Counted from the stretch's first letter, positions 17,367 to 26,579 are shown. The stretch is DNA of 64,000 nt from Streptomyces sp. C10-9-1 (GCF_024497955.1 NZ_JANHKP010000008.1:62001-126000); one strand, 5' to 3'. Program-made: numbers and translations. The notes: generated by a model not told the origin, from the sequence alone.

Positions 17367-18509
17367 TCAGGACATGCCGCGGAAGAAGGTCCGGATGTCG
17401 TCCGCCAGCAGCTCCGTCTCCTCCATCGCCGGGAAGTGACCGCCCTCGGTGAACTCGCTCCAGTGGCCGATCACCTTCCCCGGGTCGATCGCACGGCGCA
17501 TGAGCGGGTGCGTGTCGAACACGGCCCATCCGGACGGCACGCCCGAACCCATGACCACGTCGAGACCGGAGTGCTCGTTCTCGTAGTAGAACTGCGCGCT
17601 GGTGGCGCCGCTGCGGGTGAACCAGTACAGGCTGATGTTCGTGAGCAGCTGGTCGCGGTCGACCGACTCGTCCGGCGTCCGGTGGGCGCCGCCGGACCTG
17701 GGCCTGAACTTCTCGGCGATCCAAGCGAGCTGACCGACCGGCGAGTCGGTGAGCGCCGCGCCGATCGTGTCCGGGCGGTGGTTCTGCATCAGGAGGTACC
17801 CGCGGTCGGTCGCGTCCTCGGCGCGCACGGCCTCGAGCTGGGCGGTCTCCTCGTCGGACAGGCCCTCGGGGTAGGGGAACTTCTCGCCGATCAGCCCGAG
17901 CCACCGGGGGTCGGCGCCGAAGTGCGTCCCGATGACGCGCTCCGGGCAGAGCGCCGCGAGGCGGCCGACGGTGCCCGCGCCGACGTCGGTGCCGTGGGCC
18001 GCGAACCTCTCGTAGCCCAGACGCGTCATGATCTCGGCGTAGGCCTCCGTCGTCCGCGCCAGCTCCCAGCCGGTCCCCGACAGCGGGGTCGAGAACCCGA
18101 AACCGGGCAGCGACGGGACGACCACGTGGAACTCGTCGGTCAGCAGCGGGATGATCCGCTGGTACTCGACGAACGACCCCGGCCAGCCGTGGTTCAGGAC
18201 CAGCGGGACGGCCTCCGGGTTCGCCGACCGGACATGGACGACGTGGAAGGTCTGGCCGTCGACGACCGTCGTGACCTGTTCGTACGCGTTGAGCTTCTCC
18301 TCCTGCGCGCGCCAGTCGAACCCGTCACGCCAGTACTCGGCGAGTTCCTTCAGGTACACCGGCGGAATGCCGCGGCTGAAGTCGGTGCGGTCGTCGCGGC
18401 CCGGCACCGGGACCGGCCAGCGCGTGTGCGCCAGCCGGTTGCGCAGGTCGTCGACATCGGCCTGCGGGACGTCGATCCGGAACGGTGTGAGTGCGTTGTC
18501 CTCGTTCAT
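17367..18509 (-). CDS. Epoxide hydrolase (EHN family alpha/beta hydrolase)
   Basis: A 380-residue soluble enzyme. The N-terminal EHN segment (FRIDVPQADVDDLRNRLAHTRWP) is characteristic of microsomal-type epoxide hydrolases. The core shows the oxyanion motif HGWPGS and the nucleophile elbow AHGTDVGAGT (Asp nucleophile). A C-terminal segment GGHFPAMEE supplies the catalytic His. It would hydrate epoxides to diols in the cytoplasm. It is transcribed divergently from a WYL-type regulator across a strong inverted repeat, so it is the probable regulatory target. Confidence 0.92.
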   Translation of the reverse strand: MNEDNALTPFRIDVPQADVDDLRNRLAHTRWPVPVPGRDDRTDFSRGIPPVYLKELAEYWRDGFDWRAQEEKLNAYEQVTTVVDGQTFHVVHVRSANPEAVPLVLNHGWPGSFVEYQRIIPLLTDEFHVVVPSLPGFGFSTPLSGTGWELARTTEAYAEIMTRLGYERFAAHGTDVGAGTVGRLAALCPERVIGTHFGADPRWLGLIGEKFPYPEGLSDEETAQLEAVRAEDATDRGYLLMQNHRPDTIGAALTDSPVGQLAWIAEKFRPRSGGAHRTPDESVDRDQLLTNISLYWFTRSGATSAQFYYENEHSGLDVVMGSGVPSGWAVFDTHPLMRRAIDPGKVIGHWSEFTEGGHFPAMEETELLADDIRTFFRGMS

Positions 18510-18525
18510 GGCATCGACGCTCCCA

Positions 18526-18556
18526 GCAATCGCGGCAGGATTGCTTCCGCGATTGC
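18526..18556. promoter_or_regulatory. Operator between epoxide hydrolase and WYL regulator
   Basis: GCAATCGCGG (18526-18535) and CCGCGATTGC (18547-18556) form a perfect 10-bp inverted repeat with 21-bp start-to-start spacing, two helical turns. A third half-site GATTGC lies between them at 18539-18544. It fills the space between the divergent start codons. Confidence 0.8.
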
Positions 18557-18572
18557 GGGGATGATGGAGAGC

Positions 18573-19535
18573 ATGCTGGAGACCTCGGCCCGCCTGCTCG
18601 AACTGCTGTCACTGCTCCAGCTCAAGCGCGACTGGACGGGCTCCGAGCTCGCCGGCCGGCTCGACGTGAGCACGAGGACCGTGCGCGCCGACATCGGCAG
18701 GCTGCGGTCGCTCGGCTACCCCGTGGACGCGCGCCCGGGCGTCGCGGGCGGGTACCGGCTGGCCGCCGGGACGGCGATGCCCCCGCTGCTGCTCGACGAC
18801 GACGAGGCCGTCGCCGTCGCGGTCGGACTGGGTGCGGTCGCGACCCAGGGGCTCGGCGTCGAGGAGACGTCGCTCACCGCGCTCGCGAAGCTGGAGCAGG
18901 TGCTGCCCTCGCGCCTGCGTCGGCGCGTCGAGGCGGTACGCGAGGCGACGAGCGTCGTTCCCGGGGCCGCACCGCCGCTCGACCTCTCCGTGCTCGGCGC
19001 GGTCGCTGCCGCGATCCGCGGCCGCGAACGGCTCCGGTTCGGCTACACGAAACCCGGGGGCAGCGAAGCGGCCCGCCACACCGAACCGCAACGGCTGGTG
19101 GGCTGGGGGCCGCTCTGGTACCTGCTCGCGTGGGATCTCGACCGTGACGACTGGCGGGTCTTCCGCGTCGACCGCATGGCCCCCCGCCCGCCGACGGGTG
19201 CGCGGTTCCGGCCGCGCGCGGTCCCGGGGGGCGATGCCGTCGCGTACGTCGTCGGGCGCGTCAGCAAGGGGGCCTGGAAGTACCGCGCCCGGGTGCTCGT
19301 GCGTGCTCCCGCCGCCACGGTCGCCGCGAAGATCCCCGTCCCGGTCGACATCGAGGAGGTGGACGGGTCCACCTGCCGTGTGGAGCTGGGTTCCGACGAC
19401 CCGGACCGGCTCGCGCTGTGGATGACGCAGCTCGACGTCGACATCGAGGTGATCGACGGAGACGAGCTCGCGGCGGCGTTCGACCGCCTCGCGACGAGGT
19501 GCCGCCGCGCGGCGGGCGGCGCGGCCACCGCGTGA
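18573..19535 (+). CDS. DeoR/YafY-type transcriptional regulator with WYL domain
   Basis: A 320-residue protein from ATG 18573 (MLETSARLLELLSLLQ), which matches the usual start of this family. In-frame ATGs at 18561 and 18564 are alternatives. The N-terminal HTH is WTGSELAGRLDVSTRTVRADIGRLRSLGYPV (about residues 19-49). The WYL ligand domain follows from about residue 140 (LRFGYTKPGG, PLWYLLAWDLDRDDWRVFRVDR), then a C-terminal WCX-like domain. It probably represses itself and the divergent epoxide hydrolase through the operator at 18526-18556. The ligand is unknown. Confidence 0.9.
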   Translation: MLETSARLLELLSLLQLKRDWTGSELAGRLDVSTRTVRADIGRLRSLGYPVDARPGVAGGYRLAAGTAMPPLLLDDDEAVAVAVGLGAVATQGLGVEETSLTALAKLEQVLPSRLRRRVEAVREATSVVPGAAPPLDLSVLGAVAAAIRGRERLRFGYTKPGGSEAARHTEPQRLVGWGPLWYLLAWDLDRDDWRVFRVDRMAPRPPTGARFRPRAVPGGDAVAYVVGRVSKGAWKYRARVLVRAPAATVAAKIPVPVDIEEVDGSTCRVELGSDDPDRLALWMTQLDVDIEVIDGDELAAAFDRLATRCRRAAGGAATA

Positions 19536-19778
19536 ATCCCGCCGTCGGTCCTCCGGCGATGCCGTCGGGGGCCGGCGGCGGGCCCGGGCGTGGTCGGGAC
19601 CGGTGCCGTGGCAGGCCGGCCCCACCACCTCCCCGGTGATCCGAAGGAGACGGCCCGGGGCTGCCAGGCCCCGGCGGCCCTGCCCCGGCGCACGCACGGG
19701 CCCGGTCCGAAGGCGGCCCTCCGCCGCGCAACCGCGTCCGGCGCCGCGCACCGGTCCACCGGACGCCGCGGACGGCCC

Positions 19779-20975
19779 TCAGGCCACCACGCCCTTGCCG
19801 CGCAGCGCGTCCACCTCCGCCTCCGACAGTCCCAGGCCCTTCAGCAGCGCGTCCGTGTGCTCGCCCAGTGCCGGGACCGCGCCCATCCGCGCCGGGACCC
19901 CTCCCGGCAGCGTGATCGGGGGCAGCAGGGCCCGCAGCGGACCGGCCGGGGACCCGACCTCGCGCCACCGGTCACGTGCCGCGAGCTGCGGGTGGCCGGC
20001 CACGTCGCCCACCGAGTTCAGCCGCGCGCAGGCGATCCTGGCCGCCTCCAGCCGGGCGACGGCCTCCGCCGTGCTCAGCTCCGCGAGTGCCGCGCCGACC
20101 ACCTCGTCCGTCCGCTCCCGGTTCGCCGTGCGGGCCGTGTTGGTCGCGAAGTCCGGGTCGTCCGCCAGCTCGGGGCGCCCGGCCACCTGCTCGGCGAGCC
20201 GCCGCCACTCGCGGTCGTTCTGCACCGACAGCAGCACCCGGCCCCCGTCCGCGGTCCGGTAGGCGTCGTACGGGGCGATGACGGCGTGCGCGAGCCCGGT
20301 GCGCACCGGCGCGGGCGAGCCGTGCATCCCGTGGTGCAGCGGATGCCCCATCCACTCCGCCAGGGACTCCAGCATCGAGATCTCCACCGGCCCGCCGAGC
20401 CCCGTGGTGCCCCGCCGCACCAGGGCGGCCAGCACCCCCGAGAACGCGTACATCCCGGCCGCCACGTCGGCGGCCGGGATCCCGGCCTTCACCGGCTGCT
20501 CCGAGGTGCCCGTGACCGACACCAGTCCGGCCTCGCACTGGACGAGCATGTCGTAGGCGGCCTTGTGCGCGTACGGCCCCCCGGAGCCGTAGCCGGAGAT
20601 GTCCACCGCGACCAGCCGCGGGTGCGCCGCGCACAGCGTGGCCGCGTCCAGCCCCAGCCGGGCGGCGGCCCCCTGGGCGAGGTTCTGCACGAACACGTCG
20701 GCGTCCGCCACCAGGCGCCCGACCAGCTCCCGGCCGCGCGGGTCCTTCAGGTCCACGGCGAGGGACTCCTTGCCGCGGTTGCACCACACGAAGTGCGAGG
20801 CGAGCCCCTTCGCCGCGGTGTCGTACCCGCGGGCGAAGTCCCCGCCGTCCGGACGCTCCACCTTGATCACCCGGGCCCCGAGGTCGGCGAGCTGCCGCGT
20901 GGCGAACGGCGCGGAGACGGCCTGCTCGACGGCGACGACGGTGATCCCGTCGAGGGGGAGTGGCTGAAGGCTCAT
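19779..20975 (-). CDS. Family III (CaiB/BaiF) CoA-transferase
   Basis: A 398-residue enzyme with the family III fold: N-terminal GITVVAVEQAVSAPFATRQLADLGARVIKVERPDGGD, then NLAQGAAARLGLD and the catalytic Asp in KAAYDMLVQCEAG. It transfers CoA between short carboxylic acids in the cytoplasm. Its substrate pair (for example itaconate/succinate or carnitine-like) cannot be decided. It appears monocistronic, and neighbours on both sides are unrelated. Confidence 0.92.
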   Translation of the reverse strand: MSLQPLPLDGITVVAVEQAVSAPFATRQLADLGARVIKVERPDGGDFARGYDTAAKGLASHFVWCNRGKESLAVDLKDPRGRELVGRLVADADVFVQNLAQGAAARLGLDAATLCAAHPRLVAVDISGYGSGGPYAHKAAYDMLVQCEAGLVSVTGTSEQPVKAGIPAADVAAGMYAFSGVLAALVRRGTTGLGGPVEISMLESLAEWMGHPLHHGMHGSPAPVRTGLAHAVIAPYDAYRTADGGRVLLSVQNDREWRRLAEQVAGRPELADDPDFATNTARTANRERTDEVVGAALAELSTAEAVARLEAARIACARLNSVGDVAGHPQLAARDRWREVGSPAGPLRALLPPITLPGGVPARMGAVPALGEHTDALLKGLGLSEAEVDALRGKGVVA

Positions 20976-21787
20976 GGGGCGTGTCTACTGTGCGACCGGC
21001 GGATCTGTCACCCCGGGGCCCCAGGCCGGGCCGGTGCCGGCCCGGCCCGGCAGGGGATGCCGGGACCCGGGCCCCGGCCGCTCGATCCGCCCGTCGCGTG
21101 TGCGGCTCGACCCTGTCCACCGGCCCCGACGGGCCGTGGACGCGGATCGCACCCGGCCACGCCCCGCAGCGCCGCACACGGGCCGAGCACGCGACCGGCC
21201 GCCTCGGGGACTCCCGGCCATGGCCCCCCGCCATGGCAAGCGGGCCTGCATCCTTCCCGGTAGGGTCACCGCGGCTGCGAGCCGCCCAACCGGGCACGGG
21301 ATCGGTGACGGTCAGTGATCTGGTTCGCGCGTGTCTTCCATCCTGTCCGGCGGTTCCCGCGACAGCCGGACCGAGGTCGGTGGGGAGGCGGCGCACTGCC
21401 AGGGCGACGGCTTCCTCGGCCGTGGCGGCCTCTTCGGGAACGTCGCCGGAGAGCGGATGCCTCTTCACGCGGAACGGGCTGCCCCCGTGCGACGGGACGA
21501 TGGCCACCTCGTCGCGGAACGGGTATCCAGTGCAGGAGCTGAAGCCGAGCGTCCAGTGGCTGGAGAAGACGTGGAGCTGCCGCAGCCGTGGTTCTGCGTG
21601 AGCTGCTTCCACGAGTTCGCCGAACCCTGTGAAACCGTCTGCCGTTGCACTCCGCCGAGAGAACAGCGATCGGACGTCGCAGCGAGGCCGTGTGCATCCT
21701 CCTGCGCAAACGGGTCCTGCTCGCGCCGTAGTCGTGTTGTCAGTCCCTGATGCGAGGATCCGGGCGACCACACGCAAGGAGATCAGC
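20976..21787. other. Intergenic stretch containing a degraded gene
   Basis: About 0.8 kb between the CoA-transferase and the DUF4259 gene. The first ~360 bases show nothing recognisable. A minus-strand DUF6193-like fragment occupies roughly 21340-21660. Confidence 0.55.
21340..21660 (-). pseudogene. DUF6193-like C-terminal remnant
   Basis: The minus-strand translation reads protein-like from SATADGFTGFGELVEAAH through RLRQLHVFSSHWTLGFSSCTGYPF to ATAEEAVALAVRRLPTDLGPAVAGT, the usual C-terminal pattern of DUF6193 proteins in actinomycetes. There is no start codon with a ribosome site upstream. The expected stop is missing and the frame runs on into unrelated sequence. It is therefore a truncated, decayed copy. 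The family is linked by name to natural-product clusters, but its function is not established. Confidence 0.55.
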
Positions 21788-22201
21788 ATGGGCACCTGGG
21801 ATACCGGTCCCTTCGACAACGACACAGCGGCGGACTTCGCCAACACCCTCGACGATGCCGAGCCCGAAGCGCGCGAAGCCCTGATCCGAGGCGTCCTCAT
21901 CCGGACGATCGACGCCACCGGTCATGTCACGGAAGCAGGAGAGGCGGTGGCCGCCGCCGCCTTGATCGCGGCGCAATGTCCGGGAGGCGAACCCGTCGAC
22001 ATGACCTACGGTCCCGAAACACCCATGCCCGTTTTCCCTTCCGACCTTCGGGCACTCGCCGACGAAGCCCTCGCCCGCATCGTCAGGGACGAGGACGGGC
22101 CAGCCTCGAACTGGGTCGACCCGGAGGACTCGAAGCAGTGGCGAGGCACACTCACGCGCCTTCGCGCAGTGCTCGACCCGCCACCCCCTTCCATGGCGTG
22201 A
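21788..22201 (+). CDS. DUF4259 domain protein
   Basis: A 137-residue acidic protein starting MGTWDTGPFDNDTAADFAN, the hallmark of DUF4259. An AAGGAG site lies seven bases before the ATG; the longer frame from 21629 is not used. It contains a Trp near the C-terminus (SNWVDPEDSKQWRGTL). It is cytoplasmic with no predicted enzyme motif. In actinomycetes such genes are often in accessory regions, and here it follows a degraded gene. Confidence 0.85.
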   Translation: MGTWDTGPFDNDTAADFANTLDDAEPEAREALIRGVLIRTIDATGHVTEAGEAVAAAALIAAQCPGGEPVDMTYGPETPMPVFPSDLRALADEALARIVRDEDGPASNWVDPEDSKQWRGTLTRLRAVLDPPPPSMA

Positions 22202-22450
22202 CGACTCCCGCGATGACCAGGAGCAGCCCCGGGAAGGCGCCCGTTCCTGCGACCCATGCCATGGGTGTCGCTCCGCTCTGACCCGGGGAGGGCCCGGAAC
22301 GCGAGCAGCATCCGGGCCGGGAGACGCTGGCATTCTCCTCGGACCCGGTGGTCGCCCGTCATGCCGGGTCCGGGAACTCCCCGCCGGCTCCGCCGTCGTC
22401 CGTACCCGGTGGGCTCGGGACCTGCCGGACCGCGCCCGCCCGGTGCTCCC

Positions 22451-23674
22451 TCACAGCAGCGCCAGCTGCCCCTCCGGCCCCTCCTCGCGGGCTTCCAGGA
22501 CCGAGGCCGGGCGCCGGGAGGCGGGTGGGGGCGGCAGGACGCCCGCGGCGCGCAGGGCGGACGCGGGGACGAGCGGGCCGCCGCCCAGCGCGGCGCCCTG
22601 CGGGCGGAGTTCCGCCAGCAGGGCCAGCACCGTGACGAGCTCCAGCAGCTCGGAGGTCCACTCCTGCGGCCACGCCGCCGGGCGCAGCGCCTCCAGCGTG
22701 CCCGCCTCGCCGGCCTCGGTGCGTCGCCGGAACCACTGCTCCAGCACCCGTTCGCCCGCGACCGCGGACTCCCAGGCCCCGCGCGGGACCGGCGCGATGC
22801 GCCCGGTGCCGCCGACCAGCAGCACCTCGCCGTCCTCCTCGTAGGCGAGGGAGTCGGGCAGCCGGGGCAGCGCCGCACGGACGTAGGGGCGCCGACCGCC
22901 CGGCAGCCGGGGCCGCTCGCCGCCGTGGGCGCCGCGCAGCTGGACGTCCAGTATCCGGCGGCCCAGCGCGACGCCCCGGGCCCACTGCCCGGCGTCGGCC
23001 GTCAGCGGGACCGCCGCACCCCGCTGCCCGGGGCGGGCGGCGGCCATCGTCCAGCACAGCAGCTCCTCGGCCGTCACCGGGTGGCCGTAGCGGTCGGCGA
23101 GCAGGTCCGTCAGCCCCGGGGCGATGTTCGCCTCCCGTCCGCCGGGCCTGCGGTACAGGGGCCGGATGCGGCCCGGTCGCCCCGCGGGGGAGCGCCCGTC
23201 CGGGAGGTGGGCGGTGGCCACCAGGGCCGGCCCGTCCGCACCCGGGACGCGCCCCTGCTCGACGACGAAGACCTGCCGGGCGTCGCGCACCCGCCACAGT
23301 TCGGGGCGGGCGTCGTCGAGCAGGCGCTGGTCGGGTATCAGCCACTGCTGGTCGTAGGCCCCGTGCAGGACCCGGACGGGCTCCGGGCAGGGCCCCGTCT
23401 CGCGGGCGATCCGCCCGGTGCCGGCGGGCTGCCCGGGGAGCTGGGCGACCGTGCTGTGCGGCGTCCGGGAGCGGGTGGGCCGGAACAGCTCCTCGCGCCG
23501 GGCGGCGTCCTCCGCCCCGGTCAGGGCCTCCCAGCGGCGGCGCAGCGAGGCCGCGTCCGGAGCCATGACCCAGCCGCGGCCCGGCCGCAGCGGCCGGACC
23601 GACCAGGGCATGAGGTCGTCGAGCAGCGGCACGTCCTCGGAGGCGGACTCGGGTGCTTCGCTCACCGTGCGCAT
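22451..23674 (-). CDS. Standalone type ISP restriction-modification specificity-domain-like protein
   Basis: A 407-residue protein that resembles the C-terminal target-recognition part of type ISP (LlaBIII-like) restriction-modification enzymes. Recognised stretches are LRPGRGWVMAPDAASLRRRWEALTG, FRPTRSRTPHSTVAQLPGQ, GRIRPLYRRPGG and WPQEWTSELLELVTVLALL. The helicase, nuclease and methyltransferase domains are absent, and none is encoded next door. Streptomyces genomes commonly carry such standalone copies. It may recognise DNA or have been repurposed, and the biochemical role is unknown. It starts at ATG 23674; the next gene upstream ends 55 bases away on the same strand. Confidence 0.75.
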   Translation of the reverse strand: MRTVSEAPESASEDVPLLDDLMPWSVRPLRPGRGWVMAPDAASLRRRWEALTGAEDAARREELFRPTRSRTPHSTVAQLPGQPAGTGRIARETGPCPEPVRVLHGAYDQQWLIPDQRLLDDARPELWRVRDARQVFVVEQGRVPGADGPALVATAHLPDGRSPAGRPGRIRPLYRRPGGREANIAPGLTDLLADRYGHPVTAEELLCWTMAAARPGQRGAAVPLTADAGQWARGVALGRRILDVQLRGAHGGERPRLPGGRRPYVRAALPRLPDSLAYEEDGEVLLVGGTGRIAPVPRGAWESAVAGERVLEQWFRRRTEAGEAGTLEALRPAAWPQEWTSELLELVTVLALLAELRPQGAALGGGPLVPASALRAAGVLPPPPASRRPASVLEAREEGPEGQLALL

Positions 23675-23729
23675 GGTAGTGCTCCTCGCCGCCCCCGTCC
23701 GGTGGCCGCCGCCCGCGGTGCCCGGCGGC

Positions 23730-24485
23730 TCAGTCCGCCGCGTCGAGGGTCACCGAGAAGGAGAAGCGGTCCCCGCGGTAGCGGATGCGGGCGACGTCCA
23801 CGACGCGGCCGTCCTCGTCGTAGGTGACGCCCGTGTAGTGCAGGATCGGGCTGAGCAGCGGGACGTCCAGCAGCTCCGCGGTCTCGGGGTCGGCGAGCCG
23901 CGCCTCCACGGTGTCGGTGATCCGGCTGATCCGCACGCCGAGGACGTCCCGCAGGACCTTGGTCATCGGCCAGCGCTCCAGGTCCGCGATGTCGACCCGG
24001 TCCGCCAGCTCGGTCCGGAGCGCGTTCTCGGCCCAGTTGGTGGGTTCCTCGCTGTCGCCGTCCCGGCGCAGCCGCCGGAACAGCACGACCTCCTCCGCGC
24101 TGGGGAAGTACTCCGCCAGGTCGGCGGGGACGGGGCACGGCCCGTGGCCGAGGACGGTCGTCCGCTCGCCCGACTGCTGGGCGACCACCGCGTCGATCGA
24201 GCCCAGCAGCCGCCGGGGCGCGCCCCGGCGCGCGCCCGGCTCGATGAAGGTGCCGCGCCGGCGGTGCCGGCTGATCAGCCCCTCCTCCTCCAGCTCCTTC
24301 AGCGCCTGCCGCATGGTCAGCACGCTGACCCCGTAGTGCCGGGCCAGCTGCTCCTCGGTGGGCAGCCGCAGCGACGCCTCGGGGGAGCGCCCCAGTATCG
24401 AGGCGCGCAGCGACTGCGACACCTGGTACCACAGCGGGAGCTTGCGGTTGAGGACCAGGGAGTCCGGGGCGAAGGAGGAGGTCAC
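23730..24485 (-). CDS. GntR/HutC-family regulator with UTRA domain
   Basis: A 251-residue regulator from GTG 24485, which has GGAG five bases upstream; GTG 24500 is an alternative. A winged helix (LPTEEQLARHYGVSVLTMRQALKELEEEGLISRHRRRGTF) is followed by a UTRA effector domain (about residues 90-245; RLADPETAELLDVPLLSPILHYTGVTYDEDGR). It lies 27 bases downstream of hmgA on the same strand and is probably cotranscribed. It is therefore a candidate regulator of tyrosine/homogentisate catabolism responding to a pathway acid. That role is inferred from position. Confidence 0.9.
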   Translation of the reverse strand: MTSSFAPDSLVLNRKLPLWYQVSQSLRASILGRSPEASLRLPTEEQLARHYGVSVLTMRQALKELEEEGLISRHRRRGTFIEPGARRGAPRRLLGSIDAVVAQQSGERTTVLGHGPCPVPADLAEYFPSAEEVVLFRRLRRDGDSEEPTNWAENALRTELADRVDIADLERWPMTKVLRDVLGVRISRITDTVEARLADPETAELLDVPLLSPILHYTGVTYDEDGRVVDVARIRYRGDRFSFSVTLDAAD

Positions 24486-24512
24486 GGCGTCTCCGTACAC
24501 GGCATCTGCTGA

Positions 24513-25838
24513 CTACGGCCGGAAGTGGCGCTCAAGACCCTCCCACACGGAGTCGTACCCGGTCTGAAGGTGTCCCGCGGAAGCCGCCTGGGCGGTGGTG
24601 GTCACCGGCCAGCGGGTCTCGAACATGAAGGCCAGGCCGTCGTCGATCTTCTGGGGCCTCAGCTCCGCCGCGCTGGCCCTGTCGAAGGTCTCCCGGTCCG
24701 GGCCGTGCGCGGACATCATGGTGTGCAGCGAGCCGCCGCCCGGGACGAAGCCCTCCGCCTTGGCGTCGTAGGCGCCCTCGATCAGACCCATGTACTCGCT
24801 CATCACGTTGCGGTGGAAGTACGGCGGGCGGAAGGTGTCCTCGCCGACCAGCCAGCGCGGTGCGAAGACCACGAAGTCGACGCCCGCGAGCCCCGGGGTG
24901 TCGGACGGCGAGGTCAGCACGGTGAAGATCGACGGGTCCGGGTGGTCGTAGGAGATGCTGCCGATGACGTTGAAGCGGCGCAGGTCGTAGACGTAGGGGG
25001 TGTGGTTGCCGTGCCAGGCGACCACGTCGAGCGGAGAGTGGCCGTAGGTCGCGGTCCACAGGTTGCCGCAGTACTTGTTGACCACCTCCACCGGGCCCTC
25101 GACGTCCTCGAAGGCGGCGACCGGCGCGAGGAAGTCCCGGGCGTTGGCCAGGCCGTTGGCGCCGATCGGGCCGAGGTCGGGCAGCTGGAAGGGCCGTCCG
25201 TAGTTCTCGCACACGTAGCCGCGGGCGGTCGCGTCCAGCAGCTCGACGCGGAAGCGCACCCCGCGCGGGACGAGCGCCACCTCCCCGGGGCGCACCGGCA
25301 GCAGGCCCAGCTCGGTGACGAGCAGCAGGCCGCCGCGCTCGGGGACGATCAGCAACTCGCCGTCGGAGTTCCCGAAGACCCGCCGCATCGACGTGTCCGC
25401 GTGGTAGAGGTGCACGGCCATGCCCGAGCGCTGGGTGACGTCGCCGTTGCCGCCGAGCGTCCACAGTCCGGCGAGCCAGTCGGTGCCCGGCTCCGGTTCC
25501 GGCAGCGGGTTCCAGCGCAGCCGGTTGGGGTCGGGCACGGCCTCGGTGAACGGGGCGCTGCGCAGCGTTCCGTTGTCGGTGCGCACGAAGGCGGGGTGCG
25601 CGGCCGAGGGGCGGATCCGGTACAGCCAGGAGCGCCGGTTGTCGGCCCGCGGCTCGGTGAAGGCACTGCCGCTGAGCTGCTCCGCGTACAGGCCCAGGGG
25701 CGCCCGCTGGGGGGAGTTGCGCCCGTGCGGGAGGGCGCCGGCCGCCGCCTCCGAGCTGTGCTCGTTCCCGAAGCCCGGGGAGAAGGACCGCTCCGTCAGA
25801 CCTTCCGCGATCTTCCGCGCCTGCTCACTGCCGCTCAT
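24513..25838 (-). CDS. hmgA: Homogentisate 1,2-dioxygenase
   Basis: A 441-residue enzyme, the normal family length. The start is ATG 25838 ([14 protein letters not shown]) with AGGAG nine bases upstream; a longer frame to 25898 overlaps the promoter. Typical stretches are [57 protein letters not shown] and [15 protein letters not shown], which carry the iron-binding His/Glu residues. It opens the homogentisate ring to maleylacetoacetate in tyrosine and phenylalanine catabolism, and its loss usually gives brown pyomelanin. The later pathway enzymes are not adjacent. It is divergent from a TetR gene across a palindrome. Confidence 0.95.
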   Translation of the reverse strand: MSGSEQARKIAEGLTERSFSPGFGNEHSSEAAAGALPHGRNSPQRAPLGLYAEQLSGSAFTEPRADNRRSWLYRIRPSAAHPAFVRTDNGTLRSAPFTEAVPDPNRLRWNPLPEPEPGTDWLAGLWTLGGNGDVTQRSGMAVHLYHADTSMRRVFGNSDGELLIVPERGGLLLVTELGLLPVRPGEVALVPRGVRFRVELLDATARGYVCENYGRPFQLPDLGPIGANGLANARDFLAPVAAFEDVEGPVEVVNKYCGNLWTATYGHSPLDVVAWHGNHTPYVYDLRRFNVIGSISYDHPDPSIFTVLTSPSDTPGLAGVDFVVFAPRWLVGEDTFRPPYFHRNVMSEYMGLIEGAYDAKAEGFVPGGGSLHTMMSAHGPDRETFDRASAAELRPQKIDDGLAFMFETRWPVTTTAQAASAGHLQTGYDSVWEGLERHFRP

Positions 25839-25884
25839 CGCCGCTCCTGTGCCTGTCGGCCTGCCGCCGACGCCCGCGTTTCCG

Positions 25885-25908
25885 ATTCCTATGGACAACC
25901 GTAGGATT
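25885..25908. promoter_or_regulatory. Palindrome between hmgA and TetR gene
   Basis: ATTCCTATGG and CCGTAGGATT flank ACAA, an inverted repeat with 8 of 10 matching positions. The right arm contains TAGGAT (25903-25908), a good -10 box toward the TetR gene. The opposite strand has TAGGAA toward hmgA. A repressor here would block both promoters. Confidence 0.65.
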
Positions 25909-25952
25909 CCAGGTCGGGTCCGTCAACGGCTGCGGCCGGGCATGATGGGCGC

Positions 25953-26579
25953 GTGTCCTCGTCCCCGCTGCGGCGCGTCCCCGTGCAGCGGCGCAGCGCC
26001 GACCGGCTCGCCCGGATCCTGGACGCCTGCGCCGAACTCCTCGACGCCTGCGGCTACGAGGAGCTGTCCACGCGCGACGTGGCGGCCCGCGCGGGCGTCC
26101 CGATCGGCTCCGTCTACCGCTTCTTCGGCAACAAGCGCGCCCTGGTCGAGGCCCTCGGGCGGCGCAACCTCGACCGCTACGCCGCCCGGGTCGAGGAGTG
26201 CCTGGCCCGGGTGCCCGCAGGGTGCTGGCGCGGAGCGGTGGACGTGGTCCTCGACGAGTACCTCGCCATGAAGCGCACGGTGCCGGGCTTCGGGCTGATC
26301 GACTTCGGGGTGCAGGTGCCGCTCGGCTCGCGGGGCGCCCGCGTCGGCAGCGAGGTGGCCGACCGGCTCGCCGGCCTGCTCGCGGCGCACCTGGGCCGCG
26401 ATTCGGCGGACGGGGAACTGCGGCGGGCCGTGCTCGTCGCGGTCGAGGCGGCCGACGCCGTGCTCCAGCTCGCCTTCCGGGTGGACGAGTCCGGTGACGG
26501 GGCGATCGTGGCCGAGGCGAGGCGCCTGGTGTGCGCCTACCTGGCCCACGTGCTGCCGGACGGCGCCGGGCGCGGCTGA
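25953..26579 (+). CDS. TetR-family regulator divergent from hmgA
   Basis: A 208-residue protein starting at GTG 25953. The HTH is YEELSTRDVAARAGVPIGSVYRFFGNKRALVEAL (about residues 36-69). The C-terminal half is a ligand-binding helical domain (FGVQVPLGSRGARVGSEVADRLAGLLAAHLG). The palindrome at 25885-25908 is a likely operator. It may control itself and hmgA, or sense a related aromatic acid. It is followed after 111 bases by the molybdopterin oxidoreductase. Confidence 0.88.
   Translation: MSSSPLRRVPVQRRSADRLARILDACAELLDACGYEELSTRDVAARAGVPIGSVYRFFGNKRALVEALGRRNLDRYAARVEECLARVPAGCWRGAVDVVLDEYLAMKRTVPGFGLIDFGVQVPLGSRGARVGSEVADRLAGLLAAHLGRDSADGELRRAVLVAVEAADAVLQLAFRVDESGDGAIVAEARRLVCAYLAHVLPDGAGRG

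Noticed and set aside
16405-17439. Several open frames in the gene-poor island, including a hydrophobic minus-strand run near 16950
   Set aside because: No ribosome sites, no recognisable domains, and low-complexity Pro/Arg composition.
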